A DNA stretch of 64,000 bases from contig NZ_SCWC02000002.1 of NCBI RefSeq assembly GCF_004359525.2, positions 310,001 to 374,000 of the forward strand, in the 5' to 3' direction. Below the pieces are notes generated by a model that did no database searches, had not been told where the DNA came from, and saw only the letters and a program-made list of their open reading frames with translations. The stretch comes from Macrococcus equipercicus (lineage in GTDB: Bacteria; Bacillota; Bacilli; Staphylococcales; Staphylococcaceae). The translations under genes were made by a program, and so were the position numbers. The stretch's first letter is position 1, and every line of letters starts with the position of its first letter. Shown here piece after piece: positions 46,889 through 56,255 of this stretch.

Positions 46889-47206
46889 ATGTTTCAACTC
46901 AAAGTAATAAGAGCAGATTATGAAGGCTGGTGGCTGTTTGAGGACTGGCCGGAAAAAGTAATCATGACTCAGACATTCCAGACAGCAGAAGAACTGGCAG
47001 CAGGCTATGAACAGCAGCTTGAAGCCATGCGACAAAAGTTTCCGAACGAAATCATCGGTAAATATAATATTCATGCATTCTACAGAAACTGTGAGCTGGA
47101 GTTCTGCGAGGAATGTGATGAAGATCTGCAGATATACTACAGTTTGATCGCACTGGAAGGCGAGCAAGTTTTACAAGGTGGTAAACATTGTAAATGTCTA
47201 AATTAA
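46889..47206 (+). CDS. DUF1033 family protein
   Basis: 105 residues with the family opening MFQLKVIRADYEGWWLFEDW and a Cys-containing acidic stretch CEECDEDLQIYYS; further Cys near the end (KHCKC). The clustered cysteines could bind metal, but this is inference. GAAGGGAAG precedes the ATG. It lies directly upstream of cspA, as in S. aureus. Function is unknown. Confidence 0.85.
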   Translation: MFQLKVIRADYEGWWLFEDWPEKVIMTQTFQTAEELAAGYEQQLEAMRQKFPNEIIGKYNIHAFYRNCELEFCEECDEDLQIYYSLIALEGEQVLQGGKHCKCLN

Positions 47207-47220
47207 CACAAAATTGTGTT
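47205..47220. repeat. Inverted repeat overlapping the cspA -35
   Basis: AACACAA and TTGTGTT form perfect arms around AA immediately after the DUF1033 stop, and the right arm overlaps the cspA -35. It lacks a T tract. It could be an operator or a weak end signal. Confidence 0.4.
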
Positions 47221-47247
47221 GATTATTGATACACCTTATTTTATAAT
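47219..47247 (+). promoter_or_regulatory. Promoter of cspA
   Basis: TTGATT (47219-47224) and perfect TATAAT (47242-47247) with a 17-base spacer. Transcription would begin near 47254, giving a leader of about 105 bases. Confidence 0.75.
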
Positions 47248-47271
47248 TAAAGCAAGCAATAAGCGTTATTC

Positions 47272-47315
47272 CATATTACAAAGTGAATAGCCGCGGCCGT
47301 TTGTTTTGTAATATG
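47272..47315 (+). promoter_or_regulatory. Long hairpin in the cspA 5' leader
   Basis: CATATTACAAA (47272-47282) pairs with TTTGTAATATG (47305-47315) over 11 base pairs; the loop contains the self-complementary CCGCGG. Long cold-shock leaders refold with temperature, and in S. aureus the cspA leader hairpin is processed by RNase III to aid translation. Confidence 0.65.
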
Positions 47316-47358
47316 TGAATAATTGCATATTGAATTTTTAGTCTTGGAGGTTTCAAAC

Positions 47359-47559
47359 ATGAAACAAGGTACAGTTAAATGGTTTAACGCAGAAAAAGGT
47401 TTCGGTTTCATCGAAATCGAAGGAGAAAATGACGTATTCGTACATTTCTCAGCAATCAACCAAGAAGGTTACAAATCTTTAGAAGAAGGTCAAGCAGTGG
47501 AATTCGAAGTCGTTGAAGGCGATCGCGGACCACAAGCTGCTAACGTTGTCAAATTATAA
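47359..47559 (+). CDS. cspA: Major cold-shock protein
   Basis: 66-residue OB-fold RNA chaperone with both nucleic-acid-binding motifs: KGFGFIE (RNP1) and VFVHFSAI (RNP2). TTGGAGG precedes ATG 47359, so the longer in-frame start at 47323 is rejected. The long structured leader and strong promoter fit an abundantly expressed, post-transcriptionally controlled gene. Codon use is strongly A/T-ending (GAA, GGT, TTC/TTA), as in highly expressed genes. Confidence 0.97.
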   Translation: MKQGTVKWFNAEKGFGFIEIEGENDVFVHFSAINQEGYKSLEEGQAVEFEVVEGDRGPQAANVVKL

Positions 47560-47584
47560 TCTAAAATTATATAGAAACGTTAAT

Positions 47585-47618
47585 AAGACACCCTAACTTT
47601 TATGTTAGGGTGTCTTAT
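47585..47618 (+). terminator. Terminator of cspA
   Basis: AAGACACCCTAAC (47585-47597) and GTTAGGGTGTCTT (47604-47616) are perfect 13-base arms around a six-base loop. Confidence 0.9.
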
Positions 47619-47752
47619 TTTCTGCGCTGAATAATCTAAAAATTTTTTCAATTAATAAAAATATAATAATGTTATGTAAACTTATATTATAATTAAAAAA
47701 TAAAAATACAATAAGAAAAAGGATAGGACTAAAGTGTATTACACTGAAAAAT
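47619..47752. other. AT-rich spacer with small motifs, no gene recognised
   Basis: 134 bases of very AT-rich DNA between the cspA and lysA terminators. It contains the 14-base TTATGTAAACTTAT (47672-47685) also found at the ypsC promoter, and a 13-base palindrome AGTGTATTACACT (47733-47745). The only frame with a plausible ribosome site is six codons long. Confidence 0.4.
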
Positions 47753-47781
47753 AAAAAAACCTGACGATATTAATCGTCAGG
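47753..47781 (-). terminator. Terminator of the lysC-lysA operon
   Basis: On the minus strand, CCTGACGAT and ATCGTCAGG arms (47760-47781) with a four-base loop precede seven T residues. Confidence 0.92.
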
Positions 47782-47794
47782 GGAAAACCAATCA

Positions 47795-49060
47795 TTAATG
47801 AACCACATCGTTTTGTATGAGCTGCTCAAGTGACTGGCGGCGGATGACTTCTCTGGCACCTGCTGCTGTGACGAAGACAACGGCAGGTTTCAGCATCTGA
47901 TTATAATTGGAGCTCATGCTGTAGTGGTAGGCTCCGGTCGAGAGTACCGCCAGATAATCGCCTGTCCGTATGCTTGCCGGGAGCTTGATGTCACGGCGTA
48001 TAATATCTCCTGACTCACATAATTTGCCGGCAACCGTCATAAGCTTATCGTGAGGTTCCTCGCGATTGACAAGTTTCAGTTCATACTGGGCATCGTATAA
48101 CGCTGTACGAATGTGGTCGCTCATGCCACCGTCAATCGACACATAGTAGTTCACGTCGGGTATATCTTTCACTGTACCGACTTCGTACAGTGTAATGCCT
48201 GCTTCGCCGACAATCGAGCGGCCGGGCTCAAGAGAGATTTCCGGCACTGAGTAGTGGTTACGCTCGCAGGCTTTTTTCAGTGCATCTGTAATAGCCTTGA
48301 TACCGTCTTCGATAGGGTAGCTGACGTCGTCATCAGTATATTTAATGCTGAAGCCGCCGCCGATATTCAGCACACTGATGGCGATGTCATTGTCAGCTAG
48401 CCAGTCAATCACTAGATCAATCGTTGCGATGGTGCCAGTCGATTCAAAGATCTGCGAACCGATATGAAAATGCACGCCCATAAAATCAATGTGCGCTGCC
48501 TGCTGGATTTTTTTGATGCCTTCAAGTGCCAGTCCTTTTTTGACACTGAGACCGAACTTGCTGTTCTCCTGACCGGTCTGGATGAATTCATGCGTATGGG
48601 CTTCTACGCCGGGATTGATTCTGAGCACTGCCTTGACCGTCCGGTCGGCGAGTGCATCAAGACGATCGATTTCATCCAGGCTGTCAATCACAAAGTAGTC
48701 AACACCGGATTCAACGGCATATTTAATCTCGCGGTCCGTTTTGTTGTTGCCGTGAAAATGAATGCGGTTTTCAGCGACAGTGGACTGCAGCGCTGTAAAC
48801 AGCTCGCCTTCACTGACGACGTCAAGTCCCGTATTTTCCTCTGCCATCAAGTTGAAGAGCTGGACAGAAGAAAACGCCTTGGAGGCATAGGATATTGTAT
48901 AGTTGAGCTCTGATTCCTGTAAGGCACGATGAAAACGTCGGCACTGATTCCGGATCATTGTCTCATCATAGACGAAGAGAGGCGTGCCGGATGTGCGTGC
49001 GATGTCGCTGAGACGATGACCATGCAGGGTTAGTTCATTATGAATATATTGTAATGTCAT
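47795..49060 (-). CDS. lysA: Diaminopimelate decarboxylase
   Basis: Last step of lysine synthesis: decarboxylates meso-diaminopimelate. The 421-residue fold-type III PLP enzyme has PLP lysine K61 in SYASKAFSS, the HFHIGSQ motif, the glycine-rich [11 protein letters not shown] phosphate loop, and [10 protein letters not shown] with the active-site Cys. It is the last gene of the operon and overlaps alr by four bases. Confidence 0.96.
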   Translation of the reverse strand: MTLQYIHNELTLHGHRLSDIARTSGTPLFVYDETMIRNQCRRFHRALQESELNYTISYASKAFSSVQLFNLMAEENTGLDVVSEGELFTALQSTVAENRIHFHGNNKTDREIKYAVESGVDYFVIDSLDEIDRLDALADRTVKAVLRINPGVEAHTHEFIQTGQENSKFGLSVKKGLALEGIKKIQQAAHIDFMGVHFHIGSQIFESTGTIATIDLVIDWLADNDIAISVLNIGGGFSIKYTDDDVSYPIEDGIKAITDALKKACERNHYSVPEISLEPGRSIVGEAGITLYEVGTVKDIPDVNYYVSIDGGMSDHIRTALYDAQYELKLVNREEPHDKLMTVAGKLCESGDIIRRDIKLPASIRTGDYLAVLSTGAYHYSMSSNYNQMLKPAVVFVTAAGAREVIRRQSLEQLIQNDVVH

Positions 49061-50124
49061 TGAATAATCTCCTTTTGTAATGAATCATGATTAAGGGCGC
49101 TCAGCTGCTCTGAATTGGCACCGACGCCTTTAAAAGTGAACGTGTCGATTCTTATGTCATTGCTATAGAGGGTGACATCATCTCCTGCTGTGACAGTATC
49201 ATCAACTTCCACAAACATATGGCTCATCATCAGTGCACGAATAGGGTGACGCCTGCCGTTGATCATACAGTCGTGCTTGCTGCGTGTTCTGAGAATACCG
49301 TCTCCGTAACCGATATCGACAACAGCAAGACGGGTCTTCTGCTCAGTCGTATAAGCGAAGCTGTAGCCAGCTGACTCACCAGCTTCTATCGTGCGTACTT
49401 GAATGACATTGGCACTGACTGTCAGTGCCTGCCGTGTGATTGCTTCCGGTAATGAAGCATATGGTCTTGACCCGTACAGAATAATGCCGAGTCGTGCATG
49501 ACTGTGATCCTGCAGCAGGCCGTCACGGACGAAGCTTGCACTGTTCTGTGCATGGATGTATGTAAAGCGATGATATTTGCTGATCATGGCAAGGCCTGTC
49601 AGCCACGCTTCTTTCTCTGTATGATAGTCATCCACATCAAATTCATCTGCATAGCCGAAATGCGTCCAGAGGCCGGTTATCATCATCTGCTCCTCTGCTG
49701 GAACATTGTTATTCTCTTCAATCACGTCTATCATATCGTCAAATGTCTTGAACCCTGAACGGTGCAGCAGGTTTTCATATTCCAGATGGACATGGATGCC
49801 GGCGAGCTGCTGCTGATACTGACGATAAAACGCAGCGGACGGCAGTGTCATTTGAATGTGATGATCCCGCAGCACTTGAAACTCTGTACTCGGATTCATC
49901 AGAAAGATGAGCGCATCCGGTGCCAGTTCACGTATTCTGACAGCTTCCCGGAGCACGGTCGTGCTGAAGGCAGTAATGCCGCATTCCAAAAAGGCAGTGA
50001 CCGCAAAATCAAGACCGAAGTGATAGGCATCGTTCTTCATCACCGCCATGACCGGCTTGTTCTGGATGACATGTGCCACATTATCTTTGAAGGCTTGAGC
50101 ATAGAGTGTCCACCGCGCCGTCAT
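49057..50124 (-). CDS. alr2: Alanine racemase-family PLP enzyme in the dap operon
   Basis: 355-residue fold-type III PLP protein with K30 in [11 protein letters not shown] and the catalytic-type Tyr in [12 protein letters not shown]. aureus has a second alanine-racemase-like gene at exactly this place. It overlaps both the deacetylase gene and lysA by four bases, so it is made in step with lysine enzymes. Its true substrate may be alanine or a pathway intermediate; a dedicated diaminopimelate epimerase (dapF) is absent from the operon. Confidence 0.88.
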   Translation of the reverse strand: MTARWTLYAQAFKDNVAHVIQNKPVMAVMKNDAYHFGLDFAVTAFLECGITAFSTTVLREAVRIRELAPDALIFLMNPSTEFQVLRDHHIQMTLPSAAFYRQYQQQLAGIHVHLEYENLLHRSGFKTFDDMIDVIEENNNVPAEEQMMITGLWTHFGYADEFDVDDYHTEKEAWLTGLAMISKYHRFTYIHAQNSASFVRDGLLQDHSHARLGIILYGSRPYASLPEAITRQALTVSANVIQVRTIEAGESAGYSFAYTTEQKTRLAVVDIGYGDGILRTRSKHDCMINGRRHPIRALMMSHMFVEVDDTVTAGDDVTLYSNDIRIDTFTFKGVGANSEQLSALNHDSLQKEIIQ

Positions 50125-51263
50125 GACTGCACCTCGTGCTGTTGAAGAATCGCTTCAAACAGGTCAATGCCTTTCAGCAGTATTGCTTCGTCAAAGTTAA
50201 ATGTCGCTGTGTGCAGTCCTGTCACAAAACCTTTCGCCTCATTTCTGCAGCCGAGAAAGGCGAACGCAGTCGGTGCAGCACCGCTGTAGAAGGCAAAATC
50301 TTCACCGAATAAGTAAGGATCGTCTTTCTCGATCCACGTCAGGTCTGTCGCTCCGGCAGCCTGCTGCATCAGCTGATAGGCTGCTTCATCATTGATCGTC
50401 GGTGGATAACCTTCAGCAAACTTCAGTTCAACTGATACACCGGTCAATGTCTCACAAGCTGTACGTATGCGTGCCATCTGCTCCTTGACGACTGCGAGAT
50501 TCGCCATATCGAACGTGCGGATCGTGCCTTCAAGATAACCGGTTGACGGCACGGTATTGATTGCTTCGCCGGCACTGAACTTTCCGATGTGAACGATATT
50601 CTGCCTTAAGCCCGGCAGGTGATAGTGCTGCAGCTGGCTCAACTGATTCAGTATGAATGCCAGTGCTTCGCCGGCGGACTGACCCTGTTCTTTGTTGGCG
50701 ACGTGGGCGGATGTCCCGCTGATAAAGAAGCGGTATTCTGTCGCACTCGCGGTCAGCGGTCCTGGTTTCGATAAAATCGTGCCTTCCTCATTGTCCGGCA
50801 TCATGTGCAGACCGTAAATACCTGCCAGCGGTCCGAAGTCATAGGCACTAATCAGCTGATTGGCTCCTGCCATCGTCTCTTCAGAAGGCTGGAAGATGAA
50901 GTAGACCGTCGTATTTAAACGGCCGCTGTCTGCCAGCTGTTTAACGCGTCCCGCAAAACCGAGCAGCATCGCTGTATGGCCGTCATGACCACAGGCATGC
51001 ATCACGTGGTCTACTGTCGATTTATAGTCGCACGTATTCTCCTCAAGAATAGGGAGGGCATCAATATCAGCTCTGAAGCCGACAGCAGTAGAGCCGCTGC
51101 CTTCAATCTTTGCGATGACTCCTGTCGGAAGCGGGCACTCATAACTGATGTGCAGGGCGTCAAGCCTGCTTTTAATGAATGCGGTTGTGTTGAACTCTTC
51201 CATGCTCAGCTCAGGATGCTGATGGAGATGGCGTCTTGTTTCAGTCAAAAATTGCAGTTCCAT
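50121..51263 (-). CDS. M20-family amidohydrolase, probable N-acetyldiaminopimelate deacetylase
   Basis: 380-residue zinc peptidase-like enzyme with [16 protein letters not shown], the metal-binding [16 protein letters not shown] and the dimerisation domain in the middle. Operon position between the tetrahydrodipicolinate acetyltransferase and lysA indicates removal of the acetyl group from N-acetyl-LL-diaminopimelate; it is often labelled hipO in S. aureus. Two ATGs six bases apart exist; 51263 has AGGAGA at proper spacing. Confidence 0.88.
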   Translation of the reverse strand: MELQFLTETRRHLHQHPELSMEEFNTTAFIKSRLDALHISYECPLPTGVIAKIEGSGSTAVGFRADIDALPILEENTCDYKSTVDHVMHACGHDGHTAMLLGFAGRVKQLADSGRLNTTVYFIFQPSEETMAGANQLISAYDFGPLAGIYGLHMMPDNEEGTILSKPGPLTASATEYRFFISGTSAHVANKEQGQSAGEALAFILNQLSQLQHYHLPGLRQNIVHIGKFSAGEAINTVPSTGYLEGTIRTFDMANLAVVKEQMARIRTACETLTGVSVELKFAEGYPPTINDEAAYQLMQQAAGATDLTWIEKDDPYLFGEDFAFYSGAAPTAFAFLGCRNEAKGFVTGLHTATFNFDEAILLKGIDLFEAILQQHEVQS

Positions 51264-51281
51264 TATCATTCTCCTAATAAG

Positions 51282-51349
51282 AAAGAGGTTGGGACATCTA
51301 TAGCGCCTGCACGTGTCACAGGCGCCTATCAAGATATGTCACAGCCTCA
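51282..51349 (-). terminator. Compound hairpin between dapD and the deacetylase gene
   Basis: A 68-base structure: outer arms GAGGTTGGGACAT and ATGTCACAGCCTC (one mismatch, one wobble in RNA) enclose an inner stem of TAGCGCCTG with CAGGCGCCTA. It lies directly upstream of the deacetylase ribosome site within the operon, so it is probably an attenuator or mRNA processing/stability element. Its outer stem shares the GAGGYTGGGAC core of the asnS terminator. Confidence 0.65.
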
Positions 51350-51360
51350 TTCAGGATGAT

Positions 51361-52074
51361 TTATTTTAAGTTTCTTAATGCCTGGACAATTTCAATTTTA
51401 GAGCCTTCTACTTCACTGACCTGCTTGATCACTCTGGCAGGTGTGCCGGCGACTACTGTTCCTGGAGCCACATCTTCAGTCACGATGGCACCAGCTGCAA
51501 CGACAGCACCTTTGCCGACACGGACGCCTTCCAGAACGACGGCGTTTGCTCCGATCAGGACGTCATCTTCAATGATGACAGGCTGCGCACTTGGCGGCTC
51601 TATGACGCCCGCAAGCACGGCTCCTGCACCGACATGGACATTTCTGCCGGTTGTCGCACGGCCGCCGAGCGTCGCGTTCATGTCAATCATCGTTCCTTCA
51701 CCGACAACAGCGCCGATATTGATGGTTGCACCCATCATAATCACGGCATTGTCACCGATCACTGCATGTTCACGGATGAATGCACCGGGTTCAATGCGTG
51801 CATTGATTGTTGTCTGGTCGATCAGCGGAATGGCTGAGTTTCTACGGTCATATTCCACTTCGAATTCAGTGACTGCTGACTGATTGGCTTCATAGAATGC
51901 TGCCCAGTCGCTGTAGTCCGCAAAGATTGTTTTTGATGCATCAGAGCCGAACACTTTGAAGCTTTCAGGGAATGTCACTGCTTCGAAGTTGCCGTTCACA
52001 TAAACTTTGACAGGGGTCTGCTTTTTAGCGTCGCTGATATACTGGATGATTTCCTGTGCTGTAAATTCTTTCAT
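51361..52074 (-). CDS. dapD: Tetrahydrodipicolinate N-acetyltransferase
   Basis: 237 residues (DapH-type in Bacillus nomenclature). Residues about 90-215 form a left-handed parallel beta helix of hexapeptide repeats (for example [35 protein letters not shown]). It transfers acetyl from acetyl-CoA to tetrahydrodipicolinate, setting the pathway to the acetylase branch. The N-terminal domain [20 protein letters not shown] is typical. It is 20 bases downstream of dapB. Confidence 0.95.
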   Translation of the reverse strand: MKEFTAQEIIQYISDAKKQTPVKVYVNGNFEAVTFPESFKVFGSDASKTIFADYSDWAAFYEANQSAVTEFEVEYDRRNSAIPLIDQTTINARIEPGAFIREHAVIGDNAVIMMGATINIGAVVGEGTMIDMNATLGGRATTGRNVHVGAGAVLAGVIEPPSAQPVIIEDDVLIGANAVVLEGVRVGKGAVVAAGAIVTEDVAPGTVVAGTPARVIKQVSEVEGSKIEIVQALRNLK

Positions 52075-52094
52075 GAATAAGTCCTCTTTTCGTT

Positions 52095-52811
52095 TTATAA
52101 AGTATCGAATGTATAATATCCGGGTGGTCTATTGATCAACTGTTCTGCCACATCGATGCTGCCGTTGGCAAATATATCTTTGCTCTGGGCGCGGTGAATA
52201 ATCTGTATCGTTTCATCATGACCGGCGAACAGCACCTCATGTTCGCCGACAATTGTACCGCCGCGGACGACGTTGATGCCGACTTCTTCGGCCGTGCGGG
52301 CTGAGTGGATATTTGTGCGGTCGTACACAGGTGTCGACTGCGCGCGCTGCTCTTTAATCGCATCATAGAGTTTGACCAGTGTACCGCTCGGCGCATCGAC
52401 TTTTCTGCGGTGGTGCTTCTCAGTCAGCTCTATATCAAAGTTCTGGAGCAGCGGGACACTGTACTTGATGATTTCAGTCAAAATATGGACGCCGTAGCTC
52501 ATATTCGCACTGAAGAAAACAGGGAGTTCTGCTGACCGGTCGTGCAGTGCCTGGATGATATTTTCCTTTTGACCGGTTGTCGCCATCACAATAGGCAGCT
52601 GCGCCTTGCTGATCAAAGCCAGTGACAGTTCAGGATGGGAGAAGTCAATGATGACATCCGCATCCGGCCAGTCACTCTCCATTGAATAGGCGGGGTAGGG
52701 GTAATCGTTCTGGCGGTTGACAATAATACCGGTGATGACATGACCACGTTCTTCAGCAAGTTTGGCGACGCGTACGTTCATGGCGCCGTAGCCGGCGAGC
52801 AGAATTCTCAT
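52095..52811 (-). CDS. dapB: 4-hydroxy-tetrahydrodipicolinate reductase
   Basis: 238 residues. The N-terminal NAD(P)H-binding loop is GYGAMN and the catalytic signature [17 protein letters not shown] contains the paired His and the Lys. Reduces the dapA product. Start overlaps dapA by four bases. It is close to the S. aureus length. Confidence 0.95.
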   Translation of the reverse strand: MRILLAGYGAMNVRVAKLAEERGHVITGIIVNRQNDYPYPAYSMESDWPDADVIIDFSHPELSLALISKAQLPIVMATTGQKENIIQALHDRSAELPVFFSANMSYGVHILTEIIKYSVPLLQNFDIELTEKHHRRKVDAPSGTLVKLYDAIKEQRAQSTPVYDRTNIHSARTAEEVGINVVRGGTIVGEHEVLFAGHDETIQIIHRAQSKDIFANGSIDVAEQLINRPPGYYTFDTL

Positions 52812-53692
52812 AGTATCCCGTCCTTCAGCTGCTGATACATATGGATAACAGCTTTAGTTTCATGCGGCGGCAGGGCGACAAGCGGTAATCTAAGACTGCC
52901 GTCTGCAAAGCCTAAGTAAGTGACGAGCGCTTTAATCGGCATCGGATTGATATCGATATTCAGCGCTTCAATCAACGGGCTGACGCCTGCATACATATCG
53001 CCTGCTTGAGAGGGATCCTGCTGATACACTTCGTAGATCGTTTGAAACTCTTTCGGTACCGCATTGGCAGCTACAGATATAATGCCGTCGCCGCCGTGAT
53101 CCAGGAATTCGATGAAGGAGTCATCGTTGCCGCTGTATAGAGCGAAATCGTCAGGAACAAGACTTTTCACTGCTTCAAAGTACTGCATATCGCCTGTCGC
53201 ATCTTTTAACGCGGCGATATGCGGGTGAGCAGCCAGTTCCTTCACTGTCTCAGGCTCAATCGTCACGTTCGTGCGCGACGGTACATTGTAAAGAATCACC
53301 GGCAGTTCGACCGCATCAGCGATAGCTGTGAAATGAGCGATTAATCCGCGCTGATTGGTTTTATTGTAGTAAGGGGTGATGAGCATGATCCCGTCTGCGC
53401 CCGCTGCTTTCACATTTAATGACTGCTGGATGGACGCCTGAGTATCATTGGTGCCTGAGCCGACATAGACCGGTACACGGCCGGCAGTGACTTTCACCGC
53501 TGTCTCGACAAGTCTGATTTGTTCTTCTTTCGTCAATGTGGAGCCTTCACCCGTCGTGCCGTTGACAAACAGCGCTTTAATATCGTTAGTGAGCAGAAAC
53601 TCAATATGGCGTTCGAATGTATCATAATCTACGACACCTTCTTTGAACGGGGTCGTGATAGCAACCGCTGTACCATGAAACAGTTTAGACAT
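52808..53692 (-). CDS. dapA: 4-hydroxy-tetrahydrodipicolinate synthase
   Basis: 294-residue TIM-barrel aldolase condensing pyruvate with aspartate semialdehyde. Schiff-base K163 in [10 protein letters not shown]135 in LYNVPSRT and the [11 protein letters not shown] loop are present. ATG 53692 with AAGGAG at eight bases is chosen over a GTG nine bases upstream. It overlaps asd by eight bases. Confidence 0.96.
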   Translation of the reverse strand: MSKLFHGTAVAITTPFKEGVVDYDTFERHIEFLLTNDIKALFVNGTTGEGSTLTKEEQIRLVETAVKVTAGRVPVYVGSGTNDTQASIQQSLNVKAAGADGIMLITPYYNKTNQRGLIAHFTAIADAVELPVILYNVPSRTNVTIEPETVKELAAHPHIAALKDATGDMQYFEAVKSLVPDDFALYSGNDDSFIEFLDHGGDGIISVAANAVPKEFQTIYEVYQQDPSQAGDMYAGVSPLIEALNIDINPMPIKALVTYLGFADGSLRLPLVALPPHETKAVIHMYQQLKDGIL

Positions 53693-54680
53693 GAGATTCA
53701 CTCCTTATCGTATGAAGCTGCTCGAGAATCTGTACAGCGTTCAGCGCTGCACCTTTCAGTAAATTATCAGCTGTACACCAAATATGGAAGGTGTTCGGCA
53801 GTGACTCGTCGCTGCGGATGCGGCCGACGAACACTTCATCGCGGTCTGTGGAATGGATGGCCATCGGATATGCATTATTTTTGACGTCATCGACAACGAC
53901 AACACCTGGTGCCGCAGCAAGTACGTCTCTGATCTCTTCAACAGTCGCCGGCGTGCTTAACGTGACGTTGATAGCGACGCTGTGGCTGTCCTGGACAGGA
54001 ACCCGGACACAAGTCGCTGTAACTTTCAGTTCAGGCAGCTGCAGAATCTTCTTCGTCTCATCGACCATCTTCTGTTCTTCCTTAGTGTAGCCGTCGTCCT
54101 GGAAGACATCAATATGAGGCAGCGCATTGTTGTAGATAGGGTGAGGGTAGTTGGTCGGTGCGATCCCTTTCTCTCCGTTTGCCAGATCGTTCCTGCCTGC
54201 AATGCCTGACCCCGATACCGCCTGATAAGTCGTATAGCTGACACGCTCAAGTCCGAAGCGGTCGGCCAGCGGTTTCAGCGGGACGACGGACTGGATCGTT
54301 GAGCAGTTAGGGTTGGCGATGATTGTACGGCTGGATTGAGGGCGGTTCACCTCAGGGACAATGAGGTCAATATCTTCCTCCATTCTGAAGGCACTTGAAT
54401 TGTCAATCACTGTCGCGCCGCTCTGTTCGAATAGGGGTGAGAATTTCAGCGATGTCCCGCCGCCTGCGCTCATCAAGATATAATCAAACGGTTCAGCCGC
54501 TGCTGCTGCTGTCAGTTCCCGGACAATATAAGTCTGTCCTTTGAAGACGACTTCAGTGCCGGCTGACTTTTTTGAGGAGAATAATGTCAGTTCACTGAAA
54601 GGAATGTTTTTTCTGTCTAATACTTCGAGCATTTTAGAGCCGACAAGCCCTGTCGCTCCGACTACTGCTAATCTATACAT
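53685..54680 (-). CDS. asd: Aspartate-semialdehyde dehydrogenase
   Basis: 331 residues. The NADP-binding loop VGATGLVGSKML opens the protein and the catalytic C126 lies in ANPNCSTIQ. Reduces aspartyl phosphate to the semialdehyde shared by lysine, threonine and methionine pathways. It lies 11 bases downstream of lysC. Confidence 0.96.
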   Translation of the reverse strand: MYRLAVVGATGLVGSKMLEVLDRKNIPFSELTLFSSKKSAGTEVVFKGQTYIVRELTAAAAAEPFDYILMSAGGGTSLKFSPLFEQSGATVIDNSSAFRMEEDIDLIVPEVNRPQSSRTIIANPNCSTIQSVVPLKPLADRFGLERVSYTTYQAVSGSGIAGRNDLANGEKGIAPTNYPHPIYNNALPHIDVFQDDGYTKEEQKMVDETKKILQLPELKVTATCVRVPVQDSHSVAINVTLSTPATVEEIRDVLAAAPGVVVVDDVKNNAYPMAIHSTDRDEVFVGRIRSDESLPNTFHIWCTADNLLKGAALNAVQILEQLHTIRSESHV

Positions 54681-54691
54681 GTGATTGCCTC

Positions 54692-55900
54692 CTAAAGTTC
54701 AAATGCTTGGCACAGCTGCTCTACTGCAAGCTGGCCGTTTTCATGGTTGACGACATAGGAAATGCTGATTTCCGACGTCGTGACCTGATAAAAGTTGATA
54801 TTGTGGTTGAGCAGCGTCATAAATACTTTAGATGCGACGCCGGACATATCTCTCATGCCGGAACCGATCACTGACACTTTGACGTAGTTTTCCTCAACGT
54901 TATAGACGAGGGAAGGGAACCGGCCGATCAGTCCGCTGAAAATCTCATTGATCTGATTGACATCTGTATCTTTCATTGTGAACGACAGCTGCAGGCCGTC
55001 GCTGTTGACGATCTGTGAAATCATATCAACATTGATCTCTCCCTGCTCAAGCCGTATAAACAGCTCCTCCAGCAAGTTTCTGTCATACATCGGATAGCTG
55101 AGGGTCACGTAGTTCATATCTTTGTCGAGGGCGACCCCGGTCACTGCTTTCTTCTCGAGTATATTTTCTTTCGGCATGATCCATGTTCCTTTCTCATCTG
55201 ATAATGTTTTACCGAGATAAATCGGGATGTTATAGTTTTTCGCGATTTCAACGCTTCTCGTCTCCAGCACGCCGGCACCGAGCGCGCTCATCTCCATCAT
55301 TTCTTCGAAGCTCACAACGTCAAGCCGCTTCGCTGCCGGATACAGCCGCGGGTCTGTGCTGTAGACGCCGGCGACATCTGTATAGATCTCACACGGTGCT
55401 GCAAGCGCTGACGCGATGGCCACCGCTGTTGTGTCACTGCCGCCGCGGCCGAGCGTCGTAATCTCTCCGCGCTCATTGATGCCCTGGAAGCCGGCTACGA
55501 CTAGTACATCGTGTGACTCGAAGTTTCTGTTGAGTACTTCCGCTTCGATATCCTGGATTTTGCTTTTCATATGATGGCCCATTGTCTTGATACCTGCCTG
55601 GAATCCGGTCAGCGCCTTGACGCTGACACCCAGTTCATGGAGCACAATGGCGAGATAGGAGATGGTCTGCTGTTCACCCGTCGTAAGCAGCAGAGCCAGA
55701 TTCTCCTCATTCGGCTTAGCCGATAACATGCCGACATTCTCAAGGAGCACGTCCGTCGTCTTGCCCATGGCGGAGACGACAACAACCAGCTGTTCATCAT
55801 TGTTGACGCGGTCTTTCAAATAATTCCCGATATTCTTGATCTTCTCAAAGTCAGCGACAGATGTACCGCCGAACTTCAATACGCTTCTCTTTGTAACCAC
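54692..55900 (-). CDS. lysC: Aspartate kinase, lysine-pathway isozyme
   Basis: Commits aspartate to lysine synthesis. The 402 residues start MVTKRSVLKFGGTSVADFEK, with the kinase domain to about 270 (GRGGSDTTAVAIA) and two ACT domains at the C terminus (about 280-400) for lysine feedback. The start is GTG 55900, seven bases after AGGAGG; a longer upstream frame starting within the riboswitch terminator side is rejected. Expression is controlled by the lysine riboswitch directly upstream. Confidence 0.94.
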   Translation of the reverse strand: MVTKRSVLKFGGTSVADFEKIKNIGNYLKDRVNNDEQLVVVVSAMGKTTDVLLENVGMLSAKPNEENLALLLTTGEQQTISYLAIVLHELGVSVKALTGFQAGIKTMGHHMKSKIQDIEAEVLNRNFESHDVLVVAGFQGINERGEITTLGRGGSDTTAVAIASALAAPCEIYTDVAGVYSTDPRLYPAAKRLDVVSFEEMMEMSALGAGVLETRSVEIAKNYNIPIYLGKTLSDEKGTWIMPKENILEKKAVTGVALDKDMNYVTLSYPMYDRNLLEELFIRLEQGEINVDMISQIVNSDGLQLSFTMKDTDVNQINEIFSGLIGRFPSLVYNVEENYVKVSVIGSGMRDMSGVASKVFMTLLNHNINFYQVTTSEISISYVVNHENGQLAVEQLCQAFEL

Positions 55901-55927
55901 AAGTCTGCCTCCTATGGCATCTATAAA

Positions 55928-55957
55928 CAAAAAAACAAGTCCGCGTGCGGACTTGTT
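55928..55957 (-). terminator. Riboswitch-controlled terminator of lysC
   Basis: On the minus strand, AACAAGTCCGC and GCGGACTTGTT arms (55934-55957) with a two-base loop precede a run of seven T residues. It lies between the lysine aptamer and the lysC start. Confidence 0.9.
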
Positions 55958-55959
55958 TA

Positions 55960-56140
55960 TCTATTTACAAGTGATGCACTCCATTATTATCAAATAATGA
56001 CAGATTCCTAGCTCTTAACCTGTGAATCCAACCGGGGCACTGCTGCAACAGCGACTCCGATTTCGGCATCTCACCCTTTCAGTAAAGCATTTGCAGATAC
56101 GAACTTTACTTACTTATGATTGATGCGCCTCATCTCTAAC
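55960..56140 (-). ncRNA. Lysine riboswitch (L box)
   Basis: The minus-strand leader of lysC carries L-box landmarks in order: GATGAGGCGCATCA, GAAAGGGTGAGATGCCGAA, the GTTGCAGCAGTGCC region, and AATGGAGTGCATCAC closing P1. On lysine binding the downstream terminator would form and shut off lysC-asd-dapABD-deacetylase-alr-lysA. Exact ends are approximate. This fills the gene-free stretch between lysC and the small membrane gene. Confidence 0.93.
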
Positions 56141-56158
56141 TATTCAATTGTTGGTTTT

Positions 56159-56164
56159 ATTATA
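56159..56164 (-). promoter_or_regulatory. -10 element of the lysC operon promoter
   Basis: TATAAT on the minus strand, about 20 bases before the start of the L-box sequence. The -35 is not clear in the AT-rich flank. Confidence 0.55.
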
Positions 56165-56255
56165 CATAAAGCGAATTAATTTGTATAGTGTATTTATAAT
56201 TGTTTGAAAATTTGTTGCATTACTGCGATAAATAATTCTGAAAAGAGGGGTAAAA

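Noticed and set aside
55901-55930. Longer N terminus for lysC
   Set aside because: The extra residues come from leader sequence; AGGAGG is correctly spaced for the GTG at 55900 and the family begins KRSVLKFGG.
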